Source of the DNA: Oscillatoria sp. SIO1A7 | GTDB lineage: Bacteria; Cyanobacteriota; Cyanobacteriia; Cyanobacteriales; Laspinemataceae | NCBI GenBank assembly: GCA_010672965.1 | Contig: JAAHFN010000003.1 | Span: 145,505-209,504 of the forward strand | Length of the DNA stretch: 64,000 nucleotides | Direction: 5' to 3' | Shown here: positions 43,862 through 52,200 of the stretch, one piece after another | Numbering within the stretch: position 1 is the stretch's first letter | Layout: every line of letters starts with the position of its first letter | Notes under the pieces: generated by a model | Databases searched by the model: none | Told to the model about the DNA's origin: nothing | Seen by the model: only the letters and a program-made list of their open reading frames with translations | Position numbers and translations under genes: made by a program

Positions 43862-44572
43862 CTACCCTAGGGGTGCTTCGCAGACCCAGATACAATCCCG
43901 GGGTACGGAATTGGTGTCTTTTAAGATAACTTTATAGTCCAGATGGGTCAGGAATTTTTCCATAATATTATCGGTCATAACTGAAAAGGCACAACCATGC
44001 CGCTGACCCCTGAGATTTTTATGCCATTCGCTGCCAAATTTTTTCCATCCCAACTCGCTGAGAATATTAGTATGATGAAAGACGCAGAGCCGCTTTCTCC
44101 GCATGACTTTAGGAATTTGGACGAGGTAGTTAAAAATATCTCTTGGTTCTATATGTACCATTGTGTCGTAGCAGAAACAGACATCTACCGCTGCCTCTGG
44201 GATACCGCTCAGGGTGAGCCCATCTAGTTTGACGTAGGATACGCGATCGCTCCCGAGACGTTCCCGGGTAGCCTCCAGCATATTACTGGATATATCGGCA
44301 CAAATCAACTGCTGGCAATGATTCAGCAGTAGGGAGCTGGTTTTGCCGCCTCCTACTCCAATTTCTAGCACTATATCGTCGCTATTAATATAGGGCTCGA
44401 TTAAGTCTCGTTCTATGAAGGAGTTATATTCTGTCAGGGAATGCGCCGCCCCTGCCCCCTTGCCAATCCATTCATCGCCGATATGCCCCAACTCTGGATA
44501 GAGGAGGTTCCAGTCTCGGGCATAAGCATCCCAGGCCCCTTCGTAATCAATTCCTTGTTTGCTATTTTCCAT
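43862..44572 (-). CDS. Class I SAM-dependent methyltransferase
   Basis: 236 residues. SAM motif I VLEIGVGGGKTSSLLL (about 68-83), then ICADISSNMLEATRERL (motif II), VSYVKLDGLTLSG and VDVCFCYDTMVHIEPRDI. The fold is that of small-molecule or glycan methyltransferases. The start has AGGGGAAACGGG upstream. It begins 13 bases after the sulfotransferase stop on the same strand, so the two are almost certainly co-transcribed. The acceptor is unknown. Confidence 0.9.
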   Translation of the reverse strand: MENSKQGIDYEGAWDAYARDWNLLYPELGHIGDEWIGKGAGAAHSLTEYNSFIERDLIEPYINSDDIVLEIGVGGGKTSSLLLNHCQQLICADISSNMLEATRERLGSDRVSYVKLDGLTLSGIPEAAVDVCFCYDTMVHIEPRDIFNYLVQIPKVMRRKRLCVFHHTNILSELGWKKFGSEWHKNLRGQRHGCAFSVMTDNIMEKFLTHLDYKVILKDTNSVPRDCIWVCEAPLG

Positions 44573-44585
44573 TTACCCGTTTCCC

Positions 44586-45359
44586 CTAGCTCCAACCAAA
44601 GTTTACCTGCAAATATTCTGCCAGTCTTCGGTTGTGCGGTACAAAATAACTAACCAAATCGTTTTTTAGAGCATAGCTCATTTCTGGATACGAGCCAGCA
44701 TTGTCCCGGCGATCGCATCTTGCCTCTTTTGGATATATCTCTGGAGACACCCCTAAAAATGCCATAGTCTCGGCCACCGTCTCCCCGGGATTGCCAAAAA
44801 AAGCTTCGCTTTCGAGAATCAAGAACTGCTCTCGGGGAAAAAGTTCCATCCAGGCTTTCAGTTGTTCGACGTAGATACCTCGCGATAAATAAGTGTAATG
44901 CTGATGATTGTAACTATAGTAGGTTTCATCCGATCGCATTCTCTCTACTTCTCCCGCCAGTCTTTCGGTTTCCGCCGCTAAAGCTTCTTCAAAGGAGAGC
45001 TGCTCGAATCCCAGTCGGACTTCATGGTGGTACTGAGACCAAGCTCTAGCCACCGGATCCCTAAGCAAAACTATTAATTTTACCTCCGGAAAATGCAAGC
45101 GCACTCGCTCTGGCACTAGGGGATGAAAAATATAATAAGGACTGGCCTCTCCCACCACTAATTTCTGGTTCGATCGCATTTCCTCTCTCGATGGCATGGG
45201 AAACTGCGATCGATACCAGTCCAGCCCTTTACTATAATTGTTATCAAAAAAATGTACCTCTTTTTGTGTCGCGGACAAAATATGCGGGTGAGCTATCAGG
45301 CATTTATATAGAGAAGTCGTTCCGCATTTTTGCGCCCCTATAATTAGGAAATCTGGCAT
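44586..45359 (-). CDS. Sulfotransferase
   Basis: 257 residues from MPDFLIIGAQKCGTTSLYKC at 45359; an ATG four codons earlier is also possible. The PAPS 5'-phosphosulfate loop is GAQKCGTTSL (8-17). The 3'-phosphate site is LIVLLRDPVARAWSQYHHE, and the C-terminal region has LEYLQVNFGW-like sequence (AEYLQVNFGWS). This is the sulfotransfer_1 / heparan-sulfotransferase-like type, moving sulfate from PAPS to a carbohydrate. With the following methyltransferase it forms a two-gene operon. Confidence 0.92.
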   Translation of the reverse strand: MPDFLIIGAQKCGTTSLYKCLIAHPHILSATQKEVHFFDNNYSKGLDWYRSQFPMPSREEMRSNQKLVVGEASPYYIFHPLVPERVRLHFPEVKLIVLLRDPVARAWSQYHHEVRLGFEQLSFEEALAAETERLAGEVERMRSDETYYSYNHQHYTYLSRGIYVEQLKAWMELFPREQFLILESEAFFGNPGETVAETMAFLGVSPEIYPKEARCDRRDNAGSYPEMSYALKNDLVSYFVPHNRRLAEYLQVNFGWS

Positions 45360-45780
45360 CCTGCAATCCAAAACTCAACAGTCAATACTCATAACTATCG
45401 GAAAATCTCGCCGATTTTATCATAGAAACGATTTATAGCAATAAGCAGTCAGCCAAAGGAAGAGGCAGGGGGCAGGGAGCAGAGAGCAGGGGAGATGGTA
45501 TCCTTTCAACGGTATGTTTTTTCTAATTCCGCTTTTTGGAGTTGTCAGCGAGAGGCATAAATTTCTGGGGCGAAGCATTCCATTCTATAAGTTGAGTTTA
45601 TAGCCAAGGCTTTCTGGGGAATGCTATCGCCCCTACGCCTTATTTCAAGGGTTGGTCGTGACCAAAAAAAACATCAAATATAAAAAAAATACCCTTGAAA
45701 GACGGTATCCCCCATGTCCTCATGTCCCCTTTGTCCCCTTGTCTCCAATGCCCAATGCCCAATGCCCCATGCCCCCATAC
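45360..45780. other. Intergenic gap carrying a MITE
   Basis: No gene. A 200-bp family B element occupies 45502-45701, flanked by purine-rich (GGGGGCAGGGAGCAGAG) and TGTCCCC-type repeats. Confidence 0.7.
45502..45701. mobile_element. MITE family B, copy 2
   Basis: Inverted ends CCTTTCAACGGTATGTTTTT and ATACCCTTGAAAG, with interior GGGGCGAAGCATTCC and GGAATGCTATCGCCCC. The interior is in the opposite orientation to copy 1 (15341-15543). The left flank ATGGTAT and right flank ACGGTAT are a decayed duplication. Confidence 0.8.
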
Positions 45781-46944
45781 CTATTTTTTGGCTATAATAT
45801 AGTTACAAGCCGCTAGCTCTTCGTTAACTTCTGGTGAAAGCTGCCTTACAAAATCTTCTTTCAGATATGCGAGCGGACTATCTAAAAGTTCTGATATTTT
45901 CATGTTTTTCAGCTTTTCGCTTACATCCGAAGGCAGACCTCGCAGATAAGAGTTGAGAAACCAACTCAAAGACCAAATCGGCAAGCCCGGTACTGGGACG
46001 CCACTTTCTATTATCTGTAACTCAGGAAATAGATTTTTGAGACCGCTGCTGGTCATATTATAGTAGTGGTCGGGGTAACCGTGAAAGGGCTGGAGGAAGG
46101 GAACGGAAATATAAAGCTTACCTCCGGGCTTTAAAACTCGATAGATTTCCTTAGCGCACTCGAAAGGATTTTTTACATGCTCTAAAACAGACAAGGAAAA
46201 AACAGCATCAAAAACTTCTGATTTGAATGGCAGCTTTTCGCCTATACCTACAACATCAGTAGTCGGGTAGTCAACTATTTCAAAGTTGACTACATTCTCG
46301 TAATAAATCCGTCTCAAACCGCTGCCGTTGTCGAGGACGAGTCCGTCTGGAAACTGTTCGATAATACCGATCGCGATCGGATCGTATTCGTTGGCAGAAA
46401 CATTGGCAGTAGGTTTGACCTTGCCATACTCGGTTAGCTTGGAATTAAGAAAGTTATAGCCCCTAGGATTCAAGCTAAACTCGGCAGTGCAGTCCTGACA
46501 GCTAAGCATATGGCCAGACTCCTGAAGCCGATCGCTATCGCAAATAGGACAGCGCAGAATCTCTCTAATTTTTTCCAGCTTGTCTCGTTTCTGCTGCCTG
46601 AATTTCTCTGCCGCTGCCGGGGAAGGCGACCAAGCGAAGTCGAAATTGTATGGGCGATCGTCTAGAAAAAACCGGACGAAGCAAGCTTTTCCGTCGCTCC
46701 AGTCGGCGATGGAAATGTATTGCTGAAATCCCAAAACCGCAGAATTGGGAAAAGCAGCTTCTACATCTGGGCGAGGGACAGTCATTAGAGGATACTCGTT
46801 CCTGCCCTCGCCGACCAGAGTCGGAGCGGAAATAGTCTGGCCTTGCTCGGAGACAATCCAACCCGCCAGCAGCAGGAAGGGAGCGGCGATCGCTTCCCCC
46901 GGCTGCGGCGTATCGATACAATATCTAAATGGCTGCGGCTTCAT
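45781..46944 (-). CDS. Methyltransferase with N-terminal extra domain and zinc ribbon
   Basis: 387 residues. Residues 1-115 form a beta-rich domain (FRYCIDTPQPGEAIAAPFLL, then GWIVSE) seen at the start of cyanobacterial glycan-modifying methyltransferases. Residues about 131-152 are a zinc ribbon (CPICDSDRLQ then SCQDC) of the Trm112-like type. The SAM domain follows (VLDNGSGLRR, VVGIGEKLPFKSEVFDAVFS, LEHVKNPFECAKEIYRVLKP). The start has AGGGAGGAAGACA. The acceptor is unknown; context suggests surface polysaccharide. Confidence 0.88.
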   Translation of the reverse strand: MKPQPFRYCIDTPQPGEAIAAPFLLLAGWIVSEQGQTISAPTLVGEGRNEYPLMTVPRPDVEAAFPNSAVLGFQQYISIADWSDGKACFVRFFLDDRPYNFDFAWSPSPAAAEKFRQQKRDKLEKIREILRCPICDSDRLQESGHMLSCQDCTAEFSLNPRGYNFLNSKLTEYGKVKPTANVSANEYDPIAIGIIEQFPDGLVLDNGSGLRRIYYENVVNFEIVDYPTTDVVGIGEKLPFKSEVFDAVFSLSVLEHVKNPFECAKEIYRVLKPGGKLYISVPFLQPFHGYPDHYYNMTSSGLKNLFPELQIIESGVPVPGLPIWSLSWFLNSYLRGLPSDVSEKLKNMKISELLDSPLAYLKEDFVRQLSPEVNEELAACNYIIAKK

Positions 46945-47411
46945 TGTCTTCCTCCCTTATGTTGCAGTTGCTCTATATACCGTTGCCTTTTCCCATCATC
47001 CCATTTTGGGGGGCGGGTTCCATTTTAGCCCTTAAAAGAGGCAAAGGGACCCAAAGATAAAGGGGAGCCCGGAGCAGGGCGAGCGTTCCGCCTGCGCCCA
47101 ATTGCCAATTCTCAATGCCCAATGCCCAATTTATAAAATTGAGCGATATGGCAGAAAAAACCTTTTCTCGTTACGTTACGTTACGTCACCAGGAACCCTG
47201 ACATCCTGTAGAGAGAGCCGATTATAGCCGGAACTAGAACCTCAGTGCGGGGCATTGTAGAGTTCTAGCGCTTGGGGATTAATCCAGAAGAAATACCGAT
47301 GCACCTGCCCCATTTGGCATTTGTGCAGATAGTAATATAATCCTCAAGTAAAAATCTCTGTTTTCTTGATTTGCTCTGTTATAATCGGATAAAATGGCAA
47401 ATTGATGGCGC
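46945..47411. other. Intergenic gap
   Basis: No gene. 47172-47190 carries TTACG repeats, and around 47110 CCCAATG heptamers. A TATAAT at 47380-47385 lies 27 bp before the ADP-ribosyltransferase-like start. Confidence 0.5.
47380..47385 (+). promoter_or_regulatory. Possible -10 element of the ART-like gene
   Basis: TATAAT, perfect consensus, 27 bp upstream of the ATG at 47412. No matching -35 hexamer at 17 bp is obvious (TCTGTT), so the call is tentative. Confidence 0.3.
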
Positions 47412-47948
47412 ATGGCTGACACGATTCGAGTTGACGGCTACCACGGCACCAGTGCCGTGGCGGCTGCTTCTATTATTCAGGGTGGTTTTAACCTCAGTTA
47501 TAATGACTACGACTGGCTGGGGACGGGGGTGTATTTCTTTCAAGACGCGCCTGCACGCGCCTGAGAATGGGCTAAAGAGCAACATCCCGCTAATCCGGCA
47601 GTCATCCGTTCGACAATCCGCCTGGAAAACTGCATGGACTTACTGGATATTCTATGGTTTCCACTAATTAAGGATATATATAATTCATTCGTATAGGAGT
47701 GCAGCAAAACCAACCGCCCTTTGCCGGCTCAGAATACCCACAAATCCAAGGCTCATCGCTTGGACTGCGCTTACTTCAACTATGTAGTTGACATTCTGGC
47801 AGCTCGGGGTCAGAGGATTGGTGCTATTCGTTCCGTCTTTTTAGAAGGGTCGCGCATTTTCCCTAATTCGGCTATCTTTGACCTTGCCCATGTCCAAATA
47901 GTGAGAGACCTTTCTCTGGTTGAAGAATATCATAGAATAGAACCATAA
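47412..47948 (+). pseudogene. ADP-ribosyltransferase-like gene with two in-frame stops
   Basis: One frame runs 178 codons from the ATG at 47412 to the TAA at 47946, interrupted only by TGA (47562-47564) and TAG (47694-47696). Residues 10-14 YHGTS and 35-43 WLGTGVYFF resemble the His and Tyr core of PARP-like/diphtheria-toxin-like ADP-ribosyltransferases; RLEN may supply the Glu. The TGA sits in PARA-stop-EWAKE, where Trp would fit. The C-terminal part (AHRLDCAYFNYVVDILAARG, IFDLAHVQIVRD) is well preserved. It is followed 14 bp later by a small gene with a strong ribosome binding site. Recent inactivation is most likely. Confidence 0.7.
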
Positions 47949-47962
47949 GGAGGAATTAGATC

Positions 47963-48160
47963 GTGCTAGATCCTAAAATATGTGCTGACATTCTTTATAA
48001 GCATTTCGCAGAGGTTACCCCAGAGGAGTTTTTGGAAAACCTCAAAAAATCTAGTCCAGAACTGTTCGAGGACGATGCTTGGTTGGAGCAATCGTCGTCT
48101 CCCGAACCAGAACCAGAAAACTTTTACTCTGAATTGGTATCGGAGGCAACAACAGTATAG
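47963..48160 (+). CDS. Small acidic protein, probable partner of the ART-like gene
   Basis: 65 residues starting with GTG at 47963, which has AAGGAGG 9 bases upstream (47946-47952), overlapping the stop of the preceding frame. The product is strongly acidic (ITPEEF-like TPEEFLENLKKSSPELFEDD) with a Ser/Pro/Glu-rich tail. Size, charge and close coupling fit an antitoxin or chaperone of the upstream toxin-like protein. The family is unrecognised; the role is inferred. Confidence 0.6.
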   Translation: MLDPKICADILYKHFAEVTPEEFLENLKKSSPELFEDDAWLEQSSSPEPEPENFYSELVSEATTV

Positions 48161-48410
48161 GGACTTCTGCCGGACTTCTGCCTCTATAACAGGGCAGGCA
48201 GAATAGCTGCCCTACGAACTTTTAATTTGTTTCTTGGTGTCCCCAATGCCCAATGCTTGTGGGTCCAATGCGCCCAATGCCTACTCAAATTAAAAAACTA
48301 ACATTATCTGGCGATCGCTTCGAGAAATTACCTCGGCAATCTCAAGGTGCCGCAGACCGCTTTGCCGAATCCGATGCACAATCAATAGACATTCTCATGC
48401 GAGGCGAACT

Positions 48411-48884
48411 ATGCGATTATTGCTGGCCGGACTAACAACCAGTTTAGTGCTGTGGGCGCTGCCAGTGCAAGCCCAAGTCAGCAACGACCAAGTAGTAGCT
48501 ATTGTCGAGGCCCTGCGGCTAGCAGCACCCAAGCAACCTACCGACGAACTCTACAGCGCTTGGAAAATCAAACCTTCTCTCATTCCTCAATGGTCCAGAC
48601 TTTGTATCGGCCAGGAGCTGACCGTAGAAGAATTTGTGGCTGATACGGCGAAAGCGCGAATTATTTTGACGTGCGTTATGGAAGATGTCTTGGCAACCGA
48701 GTACCCAGCTAGTGGCAATGAGGAAGCGATCGCTATCCGTCGTGCTGCGGCTTGGTGGGTTGCTGGCAACGGCGACCTTTACGATAGTGGGGATATCGCC
48801 TTCTATACGAAGAAAGTTCTCAATTTTTATCAGGACCTGCGAGCCAATCCCGGAGACTTTTTACCTTTTCGCATTGCCAAGTAG
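48411..48884 (+). CDS. Exported hypothetical protein
   Basis: 157 residues. A clear signal peptide MRLLLAGLTTSLVLWALPVQ, cut near AQA. The mature part is helical with two Cys (RLCIGQEL and ILTCVMEDV) that may pair in the periplasm, and AAAWWVAGNGDLYDSGDIAF, YTKKVLNFYQDL. The start has GAGGCGAACT upstream. No known family. The 250-bp gap to its left has CCCAATG repeats only. Confidence 0.75.
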   Translation: MRLLLAGLTTSLVLWALPVQAQVSNDQVVAIVEALRLAAPKQPTDELYSAWKIKPSLIPQWSRLCIGQELTVEEFVADTAKARIILTCVMEDVLATEYPASGNEEAIAIRRAAAWWVAGNGDLYDSGDIAFYTKKVLNFYQDLRANPGDFLPFRIAK

Positions 48885-49297
48885 TATAGCAATAAGCAGT
48901 CAGCTATCAGCGGTCAGCTTATGCGGTATGCGCTCCGCGCAGGCGCTGGCCTTCGCACAGGCTACGCTCTTCTGCACGAGCATTGCCGTTCCTAGCTTTT
49001 GCGAACAACTATCCTAACCTTAATGCGTAGTGCTATACAAATAGATAGCAAGCTTTCTATCCAGGCTCCCTCTAAGATCGGAAATATAGCAATCCTAAAT
49101 GATTTATAATACTATTGTAGCTCAAGGTCAGAAACCCGGGTTTTTCAAAAAACCGGATTTCTCGCAATTGCAAACTATTTAGGATTACTATAGCAATACC
49201 GATGCTCGGTTAGGACAATTACAAAATGCTAATAGCTTGAGCTGAAAGCTGAAAGCTGAAAGCTGACTGCTATATAAAATTTTTAATTAATCGGGGT
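48885..49297. other. Intergenic gap with repeats
   Basis: No gene. It contains GTCAGCT-type repeats, a 108-bp MITE-like element (49085-49192) and AGCTGAA heptamers at 49240-49265, just upstream of the chelatase start. Confidence 0.6.
49085..49192. mobile_element. MITE family E
   Basis: 108 bp with 16-bp inverted ends TATAGCAATCCTAAAT and ATTTAGGATTACTATA (one mismatch), enclosing a GAAACCCGGGTTTTTC hairpin half. Ends in TA are compatible with TA-targeting elements, but the flanks give no independent proof. Confidence 0.6.
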
Positions 49298-52200
49298 ATG
49301 AAACGAATTGTTTTAATTGCCGGATTTGAATCTTTTAATGCTGACTTATACCGCCAAGCCGCTCGGACGGTTAGTTCTCGCTGTCCCGACTTGGAATTGC
49401 AGGTATTTAGCGATCGCGACATTACTGCCGATAGCGCTGCGGTAGAAGCCGCACTCTCCGGTGCCGATGTCTTTTTTGCCAGTCTGGTTTTCGACTACGA
49501 CCAAGTAATCTGGCTCCGAGAAAGAGTCCAGAAAATTCCCATTCGCCTGGTGTTCGAGTCGGCGCTGGAACTGATGAGCCTGACGAAATTGGGCAAGTTT
49601 GCGATCGGCGACAAGCCCAAAGGAATGCCCAAACCCGTCAAGTTTATTCTTAGCAAATTCTCCAGCGGGCGCGAGGAAGATAAATTAGCGGGTTATATCA
49701 GCTTTTTGAAAACAGGACCGAAGCTGCTCAAATTCGTGCCCATCGGTAAAGTACAAGACCTGCGCAACTGGCTGATTATCTACGGATATTGGAATGCGGG
49801 GGGTGCGGAGAACGTTGCTGCCATGAGCTGGGCGATCGGCACTAAATATCTCGGCCTGAAAGTAGGCGATATTCCGCCAGTAATAGAAACTCCCAACATG
49901 GGACTATTGCATCCCGACTACTCCGGCTATTTTGAATCCCCCCGCCAATACCTAGAATGGTATCGCAGCCAGAGAGAGACGGGTTTAGCCGAATCAAAAG
50001 TCAAAAGTCAAAAGTCAAAAGTCAAAAGTCAAAAATCCCCAGCAGCAGTTATTGGTATCTTGCTTTATCGCAAGCACGTTATCACCAAGCAGCCCTACAT
50101 ACCCCAACTGATACGTTACTTTGAAGAAGCGGGACTCATTCCCTTGCCGATTTTTATTAACGGCGTCGAAGGTCACATCGCCGTCCGGGATTGGATGACA
50201 ACTGCTTCGGAAAGGGAAGCGCAATTTCCAGGCAATAGAAAAAAGAGTTCTATTGCCAAAAACGCCAAAAACGCCAAAGATGCTGTAGAAGTCGATGCCA
50301 TTGTTTCTACCATTGGCTTCCCCTTAGTCGGAGGTCCGGCGGGTTCGATGGAAGCGGGGCGGCAAGTAGAAATTTCTAAAAGCATCCTTTCTGCCAAAAA
50401 CGTACCTTATATAGTAGCCGCACCTCTGCTGATTCAGGATATCTACTCTTGGACGCGCCAAGGTATCGGCGGATTGCAAAGTGTAGTTCTCTATGCCTTG
50501 CCAGAACTCGATGGAGCAATTGACACCGTGCCCCTTGGGGGCTTAGTAGGAGAAGATATTTATTTAATTCCCGAACGAGTCAAACGCCTGACGGGTCGCC
50601 TGAAAAGTTGGCTCGAACTGCGCCAAACGCCAGCAGCAGGGAGGCGCATTGCCATTATTTTATATGGATTTCCCCCGGGCTATGGAGCCACCGGAACTGC
50701 AGCCCTGCTGAACGTGCCTCGCAGCCTGGTGAAATTGCTCCAAGCTCTCAAAGACCAAGGCTATACCGTCGGCGATATTCCCGCAGATGGAGAAGAATTA
50801 ATTCGGCGAGTCAAAGAAGCAGATGCCCAAGAAAGCCCTCAGCAATCAGCGGTCAGCAGTCAGCAGTCAGCCAAAGAGCTGAAAGCTGAAAGCTTATTGC
50901 TGAGAGCTTTTTTGCCCGATGCCCAATGCCCTGTTAACGTCAAAACTCTAGAAAAATGGCTGGGCTATCTGCTCTCGACTCGCATCGAGAAGCAATGGGG
51001 AGAACTAACCAAAACTGGAATTAAAACTGATGGGGATAACTTCCAAATCGGCGGCATTCAACTGGGCAATATCTGGATAGGCGTCCAACCTCCCCTCGGC
51101 ATATCCGGCGACCCGATGCGCCTGATGTTCGAGCGGGATTTAACCCCGCATCCCCAGTACGCTGCTTTTTATAAATGGCTGCAAAATGATTTTCAAGCTA
51201 ATGCGGTGGTTCACTTCGGAATGCACGGGACGGTAGAATGGCTCCCCGGCTCTCCCTTGGGCAATACTGGCTATTCCTGGTCTGACATACTTCTGGGCAA
51301 CTTGCCGAATCTCTATATATATGCTGCCAACAATCCTTCGGAATCTATCCTCGCCAAGCGGCGGGGCTACGGCGTCTTAATTTCTCATAACGTTCCTCCC
51401 TACGGTCGCGCCGGATTGTACAAAGAACTGATAGCCCTGCGAGATTTAATTGCCGAATATCGGGAAGACCCTCAGAAAAACTCCGTCCTCCAAGAGGCAA
51501 TTTGTAAAAAAATTGTCGATAGCGGTTTAGATGCCGATCGCCCCTTGACCGAAGCGAAACAACTAGGAATAGAGTTTACTCCAGAAAATGCTCGGATGTT
51601 TAGTAAGGAAGTTATCCAGCAATATTTTGTCCGAGTCTATGAATATCTGCAAGTTCTGGAACAGCGCCTATTTTCTTCCGGCCTCCACGTTCTGGGCGAA
51701 GCGCCGAACTCGCAGGCATTGCAGTCCTATTTAGAAGCGTATTTTGGTGGCAGCGGATGGGTAGCGGATGGTGGCAGCGGATTTGTAACGGATGGTGGCA
51801 GCGGATGGGTAGCTGATGGAACGGATGGTGGCAACGGATTTGTAACGGATGGAACGGATGGTGGCAGCGGATTTGTGACGGATGTAGCGGATGGTGGCAA
51901 CGGATTGGTAGCTGATGGTGGCAACGGATGGGTAGCGGATGGAACGGATGGTGGCAGCGGATGGGTAGCGGATGGAACGGATAATTTGTCTTCGGTAAAA
52001 ACCGCTGCTAAGGAATGGCCAGCGGATGTCGCCGAAATTCGCGATTTATTGATGCAGACGCCGGACGAAATAACTAATCTGCTGCGCGGTCTCAATGGGG
52101 AATATATTCCGCCAGCGCCGGGGGGCGATTTATTGCGCGACGGCCCGGGGGTTTTGCCGACGGGACGCAATATTCATGCTTTAGATCCCTATCGGATGCC

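Noticed and set aside
46565..46921. 118-residue frame on the minus strand
   Set aside because: Alternative frame within the zinc-ribbon methyltransferase gene; Arg/Ser-rich shadow.
47371..47667. 98-residue plus-strand frame at the ART-like locus
   Set aside because: It is out of frame with the conserved YHGTS and WLGTGVYFF peptides; the real frame is 47412-47948 with two stops.
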